NCBI GenBank assembly: GCA_946886475.1
Contig: CAMPIQ010000078.1
Span: forward strand, 1-16,531
DNA: 16,531 bases
Direction: 5' to 3'
Origin: an uncultured Chitinophagales bacterium
GTDB taxonomy: Bacteria; Bacteroidota; Bacteroidia; Chitinophagales; Chitinophagaceae
Below the pieces are notes generated by a model. That model did not search any database. It was not told the origin of the DNA and saw only the letters and a list, made by a program, of their open reading frames with translations. The translations under genes were made by a program, and so were the position numbers. Below, in pieces: positions 1-7,119 of the stretch. Position 1 is the stretch's first letter; each line of letters begins with the position of its first letter.

Positions 1-1
1 G

Positions 2-1513
2 GAAAAGAACTTTATCAGATCATCCAATGCAGCATCAGCCGAAGTAAAGAAAGCCATTGAAGAGAGTTATAGCCGTTTACTTAAATCATCAATAGAAAAT
101 GAATTCAGACTTCTTAGCAAAGGCAGGGCCGATGAAGAGGCCATCAATGTATTCACGGAAAACCTGAGGCAGTTATTGCTGGCCTCACCGCTGGGCTACA
201 AAAAAGTGCTGGCAATAGACCCGGGTTATAGAACTGGTTGTAAAGTGGTATGCCTGGATGCGCAGGGTAACCTGGTTCATAATACTGCTATTTACCCGCA
301 CCCTCCCCAAAACCAGTGGCAGGAAAGTACGGTGGAGTTAAAAGCACTGGTTGCCAGATATGAAATTGAAGCTATTGGAATTGGCAATGGAACCGGAGGA
401 AGAGAAACCGAACAAATGGTAAGGAGTATTGATTTTGGAAAACACGTTGGCATTTTTCAGGTGAATGAAAGCGGTGCTTCCATTTATTCTGCATCTGAAG
501 TAGCGAGAGAAGAATTCCCTGATCATGATGTAACGGTAAGAGGTGCCATCAGCATTGGGAGAAGGTTGTTGGACCCACTTAGTGAATTGGTGAAGATCGA
601 TCCGAAATCAATAGGTGTTGGCCAGTACCAGCATGATGTGAACCAGGTAAAATTAAAACAAGGCCTTGACCGCGTAGTGGAAAGTGCTGTGAACTTTGTT
701 GGTGTTGATGTAAATACCGCATCTAAGCATTTGCTTCAGTATGTATCAGGCATTTCTCCAACCCTCGCTGCTAATATTGTACAATACCGCCTGCAGAATG
801 GTCCTTTCAAAACAAGGGAAGCATTCAAAAAGGTGCCCCTCATGGGACCCAGATCATTTGAACAGTGTGCCGGGTTTTTGAAAATTCCTGATGCTGAAAA
901 TCCATTGGATAATTCTTCGGTTCATCCCGAACGGTACGCGCTTGTACAACAGATGGCAAAAGATGTACAGGCATCACTGGAGGATCTGATCAAAACAGCA
1001 GCATTGAGAAAACAGATCAACAGAAAGAAGTATATCGATGAAACAGTTGGTGAATTTACCATAGAAGATATTTTGAAGGAACTTGAAAAGCCGGGCAGGG
1101 ATCCCAGAAATCAAATTGAGGAATTTCAGTTTGAAGCTTCTATCAAAACGATGGAAGATGTAAAGCCTGGAATGCAGGTTCCCGGAATTGTAACCAACAT
1201 AACCAACTTCGGAGCATTCGTTGATATTGGGGTAAAGCAGGATGGACTGGTTCATGTTTCCCAACTGGCAAACAGGTTTGTTTCAGATCCTAATGAAGTA
1301 GTAAAGCTGAATCAAAGAGTGATGGTAACCGTAACTGAAGTGGATGTGGCAAGAAAGCGGATTGCACTTACCATGAAAGACCCGCAAAGTTCGAATACCG
1401 GAACACGGGATATAAAACCGGAGAAGCAACCCCGGTTGAACAGGAAGCAGGAAAGCCTGAATCCATTTCAAAATAAGTTGATGGAACTAAAGAAAAAATT
1501 CAAAGATCAATAG
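2..1513 (+). CDS. tex: Tex transcription accessory / RNA-binding protein, 5'-truncated by the window edge
   Basis: The frame is open from the first base, so this is the last 503 codons of a protein that is usually about 750-780 residues. Counting from the codon at 2-4, a conserved Tex helical segment (SYSRLLK, ADEEAI, ENLRQLLL) leads into a YqgF/RNase H-like domain starting near residue 68 (VLAIDPGYRTGCK). A helix-hairpin-helix region covers about 240-300 (VSGISPTLAANIVQYR), and an S1 RNA-binding domain about 388-459 (PGIVTNITNFGAFVDIG, DGLVHVSQL). The tail is Lys/Arg-rich. Tex is a cytoplasmic nucleic-acid-binding protein linked to transcription and RNA metabolism. The TTG at 176 lies inside the conserved sequence and is not the start. 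It converges on the anti-sigma gene with only 19 bp between stops, and I see no terminator there. The identification is secure; the N-terminal part lies outside the window. Confidence 0.96.
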   Translation, partial: EKNFIRSSNAASAEVKKAIEESYSRLLKSSIENEFRLLSKGRADEEAINVFTENLRQLLLASPLGYKKVLAIDPGYRTGCKVVCLDAQGNLVHNTAIYPHPPQNQWQESTVELKALVARYEIEAIGIGNGTGGRETEQMVRSIDFGKHVGIFQVNESGASIYSASEVAREEFPDHDVTVRGAISIGRRLLDPLSELVKIDPKSIGVGQYQHDVNQVKLKQGLDRVVESAVNFVGVDVNTASKHLLQYVSGISPTLAANIVQYRLQNGPFKTREAFKKVPLMGPRSFEQCAGFLKIPDAENPLDNSSVHPERYALVQQMAKDVQASLEDLIKTAALRKQINRKKYIDETVGEFTIEDILKELEKPGRDPRNQIEEFQFEASIKTMEDVKPGMQVPGIVTNITNFGAFVDIGVKQDGLVHVSQLANRFVSDPNEVVKLNQRVMVTVTEVDVARKRIALTMKDPQSSNTGTRDIKPEKQPRLNRKQESLNPFQNKLMELKKKFKDQ

Positions 1514-1532
1514 TAAGAATGGTTAAACATCA

Positions 1533-2075
1533 CTATTGTCCTGCTGATTTCTTCATCCTGACTGACAGATACCTGTCCAGTAGGAATAGCCCGAGAATAA
1601 CGTTCAGCATCATGAATACATTCATTAATGTGCTGTCAAACATCTGGCTGTAATTAATTTTATTCAGATCAATTCCAAGGGTTGAAGAAGCATCTGTGCC
1701 GGCAGACCAGTCAATTTGTGCAATACCATAAATGAGTATGCCTGCAAGCATGGTTAAAAAGAAAATTCCAATGCCCCAGATCACTTTATTATTGATATAT
1801 TTTTTGGTTGCCGGCGCAATGTGAAATTTTGCTATTTCTTCCATTACATTCCTTGTAAACCTCATTGAAGGTTGTTCAAGCTCAATCAGGTTAATGGTTT
1901 GGTGCACATCCATCAATTCTGCATATTTTGATTTCCATTCGGTATTCCCGGCAATGAGTTTTTCTATAACAGGTATTTCATTTTTATTTATCTGTCCATC
2001 AATATATGCCCATAGCCTCTGTTCCATTTGCTCATCAGATGATGGAAGACTGTTATCGTTGCTCATATTTTCCAT
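1533..2075 (-). CDS. Membrane anti-sigma factor-like protein without zinc ligands
   Basis: This 180-residue protein is encoded 32 bp downstream of the ECF sigma gene on the same strand, the usual place for its anti-sigma factor. The N-terminal half is cytoplasmic in character and carries a motif like that of anti-sigma domains (LWAYIDGQINKNE, about residues 21-33), then a helical stretch ending in MRFTRNVMEEI (71-81). Two hydrophobic segments follow, at about 98-120 and 150-168, with a basic end (RMKKSAGQ). There is no cysteine anywhere, so the HxxxCxxC zinc site of classic ZAS anti-sigmas is absent. I infer that it holds the sigma factor at the inner membrane until a signal arrives. The start is ATG at 2075; a second Met three codons in (MSNDN) is equally possible. 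The family is assigned from context plus motif, not from close similarity to a characterised protein. Confidence 0.8.
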   Translation of the reverse strand: MENMSNDNSLPSSDEQMEQRLWAYIDGQINKNEIPVIEKLIAGNTEWKSKYAELMDVHQTINLIELEQPSMRFTRNVMEEIAKFHIAPATKKYINNKVIWGIGIFFLTMLAGILIYGIAQIDWSAGTDASSTLGIDLNKINYSQMFDSTLMNVFMMLNVILGLFLLDRYLSVRMKKSAGQ

Positions 2076-2107
2076 TTAATCATTATAAATTTTTCGATTC
2101 TTCCGGA

Positions 2108-2689
2108 TCAATAAATGTCTTTTATTTCCGAAGGGAAATATTTTTCCATCTTTTCCTTCAGCCTGCCCCTGGCCCTGTGTAATTGCACCTTCACCGCATT
2201 TACTTCTTTACCCATTATCTGTGCAATTTCTTCCAGTGTTTGCTCCCCTTTATAAAAAAGCGAGATCACCTGCGCATCATCGGCACTCAAAAGTTTTATA
2301 GCTTCATTAACCATGGCAACCCTGCTTTTTTGCTCAACCTGGTTGGCATTCAATCCTCCATCTATATTATCTGCTCCTGCAAAAACATGCTCATCATCGA
2401 GCGATTGAACATCAACCTTCTTTTTCCTCAAAAAACTAAGACAACTTGTGGTTGTAACAGTATAAAGCCATGTACTGAATTTGGACTGTCCCCGGAAATC
2501 TGCCAGTGACCGGAAGGCCTTTATAAAAACATCCTGAGCCACTTCTTCCGCATCTTCCCTGTTTTTTATATAACGCAGAGAGATGGTAAAAACAAAGTTG
2601 CGGTAACGGTCCACCAGTAGGGCATAAGCCTGCTGATCGCCTTTTAATACCTGGGCAATTACCTCTATGTCGCCGGTTTCAGTGTGCAT
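2108..2689 (-). CDS. ECF (sigma-70 family) RNA polymerase sigma factor
   Basis: The protein has 193 residues, the normal ECF length, with region sigma-2 at about 20-90 (DAEEVAQDVFIKAFRSL, then FSTWLYTVTTTSCLSFLRKKK, which matches the -10 recognition and strand-opening helix) and region sigma-4 at about 128-180 (LSADDAQVISLFYKGEQ, TLEEIAQIMG, VKVQLHRARGRLKEKM, a helix-turn-helix that reads the -35 region). The roughly 40 residues between them form a variable linker. The protein directs RNA polymerase to a regulon that cannot be read from this window. The start is ATG at 2689, and no other Met precedes the conserved region. It is probably co-transcribed with the downstream anti-sigma gene. Its upstream side faces a DUF6249-like gene across a 290-bp region that holds a 34-bp palindrome. 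I found no match to a known ECF promoter there, so autoregulation is only a possibility. Confidence 0.93.
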   Translation of the reverse strand: MHTETGDIEVIAQVLKGDQQAYALLVDRYRNFVFTISLRYIKNREDAEEVAQDVFIKAFRSLADFRGQSKFSTWLYTVTTTSCLSFLRKKKVDVQSLDDEHVFAGADNIDGGLNANQVEQKSRVAMVNEAIKLLSADDAQVISLFYKGEQTLEEIAQIMGKEVNAVKVQLHRARGRLKEKMEKYFPSEIKDIY

Positions 2690-2740
2690 TCTACAGGTAA
2701 GACTACGGATTTTATGTGGAGGTTACAAGGGGAGTGGATA

Positions 2741-2754
2741 GCTGTTGGCTGTTA
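2741..2754. repeat. Short imperfect tandem repeat (GCTGTTG / GCTGTTA)
   Basis: Two adjacent seven-base units differ only in the last base. The second unit also starts a small GGCT/AGCC hairpin (2747-2757). Similar degenerate GCTGTT-rich strings are, from memory, common in non-coding DNA of Chitinophagaceae. No function is implied. Confidence 0.4.
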
Positions 2755-2776
2755 GCCTTAAGCCCTTCAATCCGAA

Positions 2777-2810
2777 CCTTTACTTCATATAAATTTATAC
2801 GAAGTAAAGG
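2777..2810. repeat. Near-perfect 34-bp palindrome (inverted repeat)
   Basis: The arms CCTTTACTTC (2777-2786) and GAAGTAAAGG (2801-2810) are perfectly complementary. After one A/C mismatch the inner TATAAA/TTTATA continues the symmetry to the centre, giving 16 of 17 possible pairs. There is no T-run on either side, so it is not a plain intrinsic terminator. It lies about 87 bp upstream of the sigma-factor start and 170 bp upstream of the DUF6249-like start. An operator for a dimeric regulator, or a dispersed palindromic element, are the leading explanations. Confidence 0.75.
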
Positions 2811-2979
2811 GTTTGTAACGGCAGCCATCTGCAGGCCATGTAACTTCTTTATCAGACCGGTAGTCATATACCTTGTAATCTTTTTAAAAAATCTTTCAAA
2901 AACCTGTAACCGCCTTTCATCAGCCGTAGTCAGATAGAGAAAGAACGAACCAGACTTTTAAATTATAAATTTTGATTTT

Positions 2980-3339
2980 ATGCAAGGTCCAGAAGTTTTA
3001 ATCCCCATTACCATCTTTGCAGGTGGATTCGCAATGATTTTCGGCATCTATTATCTCAGAACCAAGGAAAACCTGGCCATGGTTGAAAAGGGTATGAACC
3101 CAAAAGATAAAATGCATCGTCCCGCTCCATTCAGAAGTCTTAAACTGGGACTGTTGTTATTGGGCGCAGGTCTCGGCCTGTTGTTAGCTTATATCCTGGA
3201 TATAAACATGCGCACAGAAACCAATCATGAACATCCACCTTTATATTTTGCTTTGATCGCTATAGGAGGCGGGCTTGGATTGATATCTTCTTATTCTATT
3301 GAAAGAAAATATTTGATGGACAAACCGGAAAAAGAATAG
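2980..3339 (+). CDS. Small three-helix inner-membrane protein, DUF6249-like
   Basis: The protein has 119 residues and three clear hydrophobic segments, at about 7-26, 54-73 and 87-105. Between the first two lies a short charged loop (MVEKGMNPKD) that I associate with DUF6249-type proteins found in Bacteroidota next to ECF sigma factors. There is no signal peptidase site and no cysteine. The C-terminus is charged (KYLMDKPEKE). The function is unknown. Its position, divergent from a sigma/anti-sigma pair, suggests membrane stress sensing or a regulon member, but that is inference. The ATG at 2980 is preceded by an AT-rich stretch and no Shine-Dalgarno sequence. A strong terminator follows 24 bp after the stop. 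The family assignment is from memory of the sequence pattern, not from a search. Confidence 0.75.
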   Translation: MQGPEVLIPITIFAGGFAMIFGIYYLRTKENLAMVEKGMNPKDKMHRPAPFRSLKLGLLLLGAGLGLLLAYILDINMRTETNHEHPPLYFALIAIGGGLGLISSYSIERKYLMDKPEKE

Positions 3340-3362
3340 AATATCAGGCAGTAATAGGAATT

Positions 3363-3412
3363 GTTGAAGTAAGAATACTGCCGGTGCGGTATACCTGCTT
3401 CAACTTTTTTTT
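3363..3412 (+). terminator. Intrinsic terminator after the DUF6249-like gene
   Basis: The arms GTTGAAG (3363-3369) and CTTCAAC (3398-3404) pair perfectly, extended inward by T-G and A-T pairs and by an inner ATAC/GTAT helix. Eight T residues follow (3405-3412). It sits 24 bp past the stop at 3339. On the minus strand there is no T-run after the stem, so it would not obviously serve the convergent protease gene. An overlapping inverted repeat, GGCAGTA (3347-3353) with TACTGCC (3376-3382), could compete with it. Confidence 0.75.
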
Positions 3413-3473
3413 AATTTTTGGATTCCAGATTGCTCGTGGTTTATTCAAAAATCCCTGTTCCCGGCCGGTATTC

Positions 3474-5063
3474 TTATTTGCTTAAAATCTCTTTTGCCTT
3501 GATCACAGCAGGATCATATTTATTAAACACCTGGTAATAACCTTCTGTTCTCCATTTAAGCCGGGCGATATAGGCTTTGATCTGGTCCTGGATATTCTGT
3601 TTATCTTTTTCTGGTATATTTCGGAGATTGATACTGTCCCTGATAGCAAAATTCACCAGTTTATTCCATGCATCTTCTGAATTCTGGTATCGGGCAGAGA
3701 AGTCGGCAGGGGTCTTAAACTTATCAAAGGTTTCCGAGTTGTTGATATAGTACTGATAAACAAAATTATTGAACCTGCCATCCAGGTACAATCTGGTTAC
3801 ACTTCTTGTATAAACGCTGGTGTCGATCGGTACAAAAACATCCGGCACAATTCCACCGCCTCCGTACACCAGGCGGCCTCCGCTTGTTTTATATGTTTTC
3901 TGGTTTTTATTGAAATGTATGGAATCGGCTGAAAATAATTCACCTTGTTCGTACCTGTCAAAAATATCGTGCAGGTATTCCTTTCTGCCTTTATCATAGG
4001 GTTTTTGAATGCTCCTGCCGGAGGGTGTATAATATCTTGCAATGGTTAATCTGAGCACTGAACCATCGCTTAATTCATAAGGTGCCTGTACCAACCCCTT
4101 TCCAAAAGTTCTTCGTCCGATGATGGTGGCCCGGTCCCAATCCTGTAAGGCGCCGGCTATGATCTCACTGGCACTGGCGGTTAATTCATCTACCAGCACA
4201 ACCAGTCTGCCTTCTTCAAACAAACCAGCCCTTCGTGCTTTATATTCCTCCTTCTCTACATTGGCGCCTTCCGTGTAAACTATAAGTTTATCGCTATCCA
4301 GGAATTCATCTGCCACATCTACCGCCTGTTTAATGTATCCGCCCCCGTTTCCCCTCAGGTCAAGGATGAGTTTTTTTAATCCCTGTGATTGCAATCCTTC
4401 AAGGGCATGCATGAACTCTCTATAGGTAGGTTCAGCAAATTTATTGAGCTTGATATACCCCGTTACATTATCGATCATATAAGATGCATCGAGCGATGAA
4501 AGCGGTATGGTGCCCCTGATCACTTCCTTGAACTGCGTAGTGTTTTTACGGAGAATGGTGAGTTTCACCTTGGTACCATCTTCTCCCCGGATAAGGTCCC
4601 GGATATCAGGTCCTGCTCTTTTGCCAACAATGGAAGAATCGTTCACGCCAATGATCTTATCACCTATCTGTAATCCGGCAATATCACTTGGACCATCAGG
4701 GAAAACATACAACACGTGAACAGTATCATCAAAAATGTTGAATTCCACCCCAATGCCTTCAAATTTTCCTTTCAATACTTCCTGCTCCCTGCTAACATCC
4801 GATGCAGGTATGTAAGCGGAATGGGGATCCAGGTTGCTCATTACTTCATTAATGGCTTTGTCCTGGATGGTATCAATGCTTACATTGTCAACATAATGGT
4901 TTTTGATCCGGTCAAGCGCCTCCTGTAAGGAACTTCTCCGGTCGCGTTTAAAAAAATCGGTATTTCCCGTTTGCTTGTGAAGCATGAACCCAAAAGCCAT
5001 TCCGGCTATCATTACTACCGAAAAAATAAGGGGAAGCCAAACCTGTAATTTTTTATTCCTCAT
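3474..5063 (-). CDS. Carboxy-terminal processing peptidase, S41 (CtpA/Prc) family
   Basis: This 529-residue serine protease has an N-terminal hydrophobic segment (about 10-27) that serves as signal or membrane anchor, so the rest is periplasmic. A helical prodomain (IKNHYVDNVSIDTIQDKAIN, 53-72) is followed by NLDPHSAYI (77-85), a PDZ domain at about 92-182 (GIGVEF, GLQIGDKIIGVN) and the S41 core at about 195-350. The catalytic Ser-Lys dyad is S297 in ELTASASEIIAGAL and K322 in RRTFGKGLVQ, spaced 25 residues apart as in E. coli Prc and algal CtpA. The substrate-loop motif LRGNGGG (237-242) is intact. About 120 residues follow the core region, helical and rich in Lys and aromatic residues. The family trims C-termini of envelope proteins. 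ATG at 5063 gives a sensible signal segment. It is monocistronic on its strand and divergent from the sugar kinase. Confidence 0.94.
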   Translation of the reverse strand: MRNKKLQVWLPLIFSVVMIAGMAFGFMLHKQTGNTDFFKRDRRSSLQEALDRIKNHYVDNVSIDTIQDKAINEVMSNLDPHSAYIPASDVSREQEVLKGKFEGIGVEFNIFDDTVHVLYVFPDGPSDIAGLQIGDKIIGVNDSSIVGKRAGPDIRDLIRGEDGTKVKLTILRKNTTQFKEVIRGTIPLSSLDASYMIDNVTGYIKLNKFAEPTYREFMHALEGLQSQGLKKLILDLRGNGGGYIKQAVDVADEFLDSDKLIVYTEGANVEKEEYKARRAGLFEEGRLVVLVDELTASASEIIAGALQDWDRATIIGRRTFGKGLVQAPYELSDGSVLRLTIARYYTPSGRSIQKPYDKGRKEYLHDIFDRYEQGELFSADSIHFNKNQKTYKTSGGRLVYGGGGIVPDVFVPIDTSVYTRSVTRLYLDGRFNNFVYQYYINNSETFDKFKTPADFSARYQNSEDAWNKLVNFAIRDSINLRNIPEKDKQNIQDQIKAYIARLKWRTEGYYQVFNKYDPAVIKAKEILSK

Positions 5064-5158
5064 CCTGCCTTTACTTTGTATAAGATTGCAAAATAGCAGT
5101 TTTGATAGAATGATTACTATTTCACAGGATATTTCAACAATATATTAAGCGTAACCAC

Positions 5159-6001
5159 ATGCCAGTGATCTTACTAGCAGACAGCGGCGCCACTAAAGCA
5201 GAATGGTGTCTGGTGTCAGGAAGTAAAAAAAGAACCATATTTACCCAGGGCATCAGCCCCTATTTTTTAAATACAGGCCAAATAACAACGTTATTACAGG
5301 ATGAACTGGTTAGAAAACTGAAGAATATACATATAGATCATATATATTATTATGGCACCGGTTGTGCCAATCCGGAAAATGCAAAAAGTGTAAAAAAAGC
5401 CCTGCAAAAGGTTTTTCCGGGAGCCAGGGTAGAAGTTCAAACCGATCTGATGGCTGCAGCCCGTTCTGTTTGCGGAAAGGAAAAAGGAATTGCCTGTATT
5501 TTGGGTACGGGATCCAATTCCTGTTTTTATAACGGAAAGAAGATATCAGGGAATAGCCCGGGACTTGGATACGTATTGGGGGATGAAGGTTCGGGAGCCT
5601 ACCTGGGTAAAAAGGTGATTCAATATTACCTGTATAATACATTTGATGAGGACCTGCGTGCCCGTTTTGATGCAAAGTTCGTAACCACCCCGGTGGAAAT
5701 ACTTGATAACGTGTATAAAAAGCCAATGCCAAACCGTTACCTGGCCACCTATACCATGTTTCTGGCAGAAAACCGCGGGCATTATATGATTGAAAATATC
5801 ATTGAAGATGGATTAAATGATTTTTTCTTTCAACATTTGTGCAAATATCCTGAAATATGGAAGTGTCCGGTTCATTTTGTAGGAAGTGTTGCTTTTGGTT
5901 TTAAGGATGTGATCAAAGACCTCTGCAGCAGTTACGAATTTGATCTGGGTACGATTCTTAAAAATCCAATGCAGGGATTGGTGAAATATCACGGTGGGTA
6001 A
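5159..6001 (+). CDS. BadF/BadG-family N-acetylhexosamine kinase, candidate MurNAc kinase
   Basis: The 280-residue protein has the ASKHA ATPase fold motifs. The phosphate-1 loop is at residues 8-13 (DSGATK), a probable catalytic Asp lies in TDLMAA (D96), the phosphate-2 loop is ILGTGSNS (114-121), a conserved GDEGSGAYLG is at 141-150, and an adenosine-binding motif VGSVAFG is at 241-247. Such proteins are usually labelled N-acetylglucosamine kinase. Because murQ follows on the same strand, phosphorylation of MurNAc (as by Tannerella and Clostridium MurK of this superfamily) is at least as likely, supplying MurNAc-6-phosphate to MurQ. The enzyme is soluble and cytoplasmic. The start is ATG at 5159, the only Met before DSGATK. 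No MurNAc transporter is in the window. The family is secure; the substrate is inferred. Confidence 0.9.
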   Translation: MPVILLADSGATKAEWCLVSGSKKRTIFTQGISPYFLNTGQITTLLQDELVRKLKNIHIDHIYYYGTGCANPENAKSVKKALQKVFPGARVEVQTDLMAAARSVCGKEKGIACILGTGSNSCFYNGKKISGNSPGLGYVLGDEGSGAYLGKKVIQYYLYNTFDEDLRARFDAKFVTTPVEILDNVYKKPMPNRYLATYTMFLAENRGHYMIENIIEDGLNDFFFQHLCKYPEIWKCPVHFVGSVAFGFKDVIKDLCSSYEFDLGTILKNPMQGLVKYHGG

Positions 6002-6005
6002 CTTC

Positions 6006-6062
6006 CCCTAATACCTGGGGTCAGCGAAAAATAAAAGCAAAGTTTCAGGCAGGTATTAAGGG
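6006..6062 (+). repeat. Inverted repeat between the amino-sugar kinase and murQ
   Basis: CCCTAATACCTG (6006-6017) is complementary to CAGGTATTAAGGG (6050-6062) apart from one extra A, making a 12-bp stem around a 32-nt loop. A competing local CCCC/GGGG hairpin (6005-6008 with 6017-6020) overlaps the left arm. There is no T-run, so it is not a standard terminator. It could be an mRNA processing or stability element, or an operator. Confidence 0.55.
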
Positions 6063-6172
6063 TTGGGAAAACGTGTTCACCATTAAATGAATAAAAGAAA
6101 GATCATTGGTGATATTATCAAATCAGTGTTTGGCCATCGGGTAATAAATAAAAATTCGCGTAATAAAAAAAT

Positions 6173-6997
6173 ATGAATGGATTTACAAAAGTTACTGAGC
6201 AATCAAGTAACTATAGAAACCTGGAACAAATGACAATTGGTGAGATACTCACTAATATCAATGACGAAGACAAAACCGTTCCTTTTGCTGTTGAAAAAGC
6301 CATCCCCCAGGTAAAGCGTCTGGTGGGTGCTGTTACGGATAAAATGCTGGCAGGAGGCAGGCTTTTTTACATAGGAGCCGGTACCAGCGGGCGGCTTGCG
6401 GTGGTAGACGCCAGTGAATGTCCGCCAACATATGGCGTTCCTTATGGATTGGTGGTGGCAGTAATTGCGGGTGGTGATGAAGCTATTACAAAGGCCATAG
6501 AAAACGCTGAGGACAGCACGAGGCAGGGATGGGATGATCTTCAAAATCATAAGATCAACAATAAGGATGTGGTGGTTGGAATAGCAGCAAGCGGAACAAC
6601 GCCTTATGTGATCAGTGCCCTGAAGGAATGCCAGAGAAGAGGAATTACAACAGGCTGTATTACCAATAACCCCGGATCACCATTGACCGATGTTGCTGAT
6701 TTTCCTATTGAGGTTGAAGTAGGACCTGAATTTGTAACCGGTAGCACCAGAATGAAAAGCGGCACCTCTCAAAAGCTGATCCTGAATATGATCTCCACAA
6801 CTGTTATGATCCAGCTGGGAAGGGTAGAAGATAATAAAATGGTTAACATGCAGCTCACCAATGAAAAGCTGATTGACCGTGGCACGAAAATGATAATGGA
6901 TAAATTAGAGCTGGATGATTATGAACAGGCCAAAGAATTATTACTCAGGCATGGAAGCGTGAAGAAGGCAGTGGATAATTTCAGGCTGGAAGAATAG
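6173..6997 (+). CDS. murQ: N-acetylmuramic acid 6-phosphate etherase
   Basis: MurQ cleaves the D-lactyl ether of MurNAc-6-phosphate to give GlcNAc-6-phosphate and D-lactate in peptidoglycan recycling. The 274-residue protein is slightly shorter than E. coli MurQ (298). It is a single SIS-domain protein with the family signature IGAGTSGRLAVVDASECPP (67-85), whose E82 matches the catalytic Glu83 of E. coli. E113 (NAEDS) matches Glu114. IAASGTTPYV (137-146), TRMKSGTSQKL (192-202) and the late NMQLTNEKLIDRG (225-237) are also typical. The C-terminal helical segment (about 247-272) is complete. The enzyme is cytoplasmic. It lies 171 bp after the kinase gene, probably in the same functional unit although the gap is long enough for a separate promoter or a processed mRNA. 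ATG at 6173 is chosen because the conserved N-terminus (SSNYRNLEQMTIGEIL) follows directly. Confidence 0.96.
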   Translation: MNGFTKVTEQSSNYRNLEQMTIGEILTNINDEDKTVPFAVEKAIPQVKRLVGAVTDKMLAGGRLFYIGAGTSGRLAVVDASECPPTYGVPYGLVVAVIAGGDEAITKAIENAEDSTRQGWDDLQNHKINNKDVVVGIAASGTTPYVISALKECQRRGITTGCITNNPGSPLTDVADFPIEVEVGPEFVTGSTRMKSGTSQKLILNMISTTVMIQLGRVEDNKMVNMQLTNEKLIDRGTKMIMDKLELDDYEQAKELLLRHGSVKKAVDNFRLEE

Positions 6998-7119
6998 GAA
7001 CGGAAGGTTTTATCCAAACATTTTCATTCAGAATTTTAATTAATAAATAAAGACCTTTTGGTCATCATGAAAATGCGGCATTATTACAATTTCATGCTGA
7101 TCGCCTATGCACATACCGG

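Larger units (their letters stand above)
2690..2979. other. Divergent intergenic region between the sigma factor and DUF6249-like genes
   Basis: This 290-bp region separates two divergent starts, so both promoters should lie here. It contains a short tandem repeat (2741-2754) and a long palindrome (2777-2810). I see no exact TAnnTTTG element on either strand. The nearest is an AT-rich stretch just before the plus-strand ATG, where a TA and a TTTG are one base too far apart. A 73-codon open frame on the plus strand (2716-2937) runs through the palindrome, resembles nothing I know, and is not called. Confidence 0.6.

Noticed and set aside
176..178. TTG at 176 as the start of tex
   Set aside because: The frame is open to the window edge and the upstream codons encode conserved Tex sequence, so the gene simply enters from outside.
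2716..2937. 73-codon plus-strand frame in the sigma/DUF6249 intergenic region
   Set aside because: It runs straight through the 34-bp palindrome and the short tandem repeat, has an unremarkable composition with scattered Cys, and resembles no known protein.
3461..3472. CCGGCCGG palindrome near the protease stop as a minus-strand terminator
   Set aside because: The symmetry is short, and no T-run follows it at a suitable distance on the minus strand.
5072..5090. TACTTTG and TATTTTG (minus strand) in the protease/kinase divergent region as -7 promoter elements
   Set aside because: Each is one base short of TAnnTTTG and no -33 element is found at the right distance.
7052..7063. GACC-TTTT-GGTC mini-palindrome after murQ
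   Set aside because: Only four base pairs with no T-run; expected by chance at this length.
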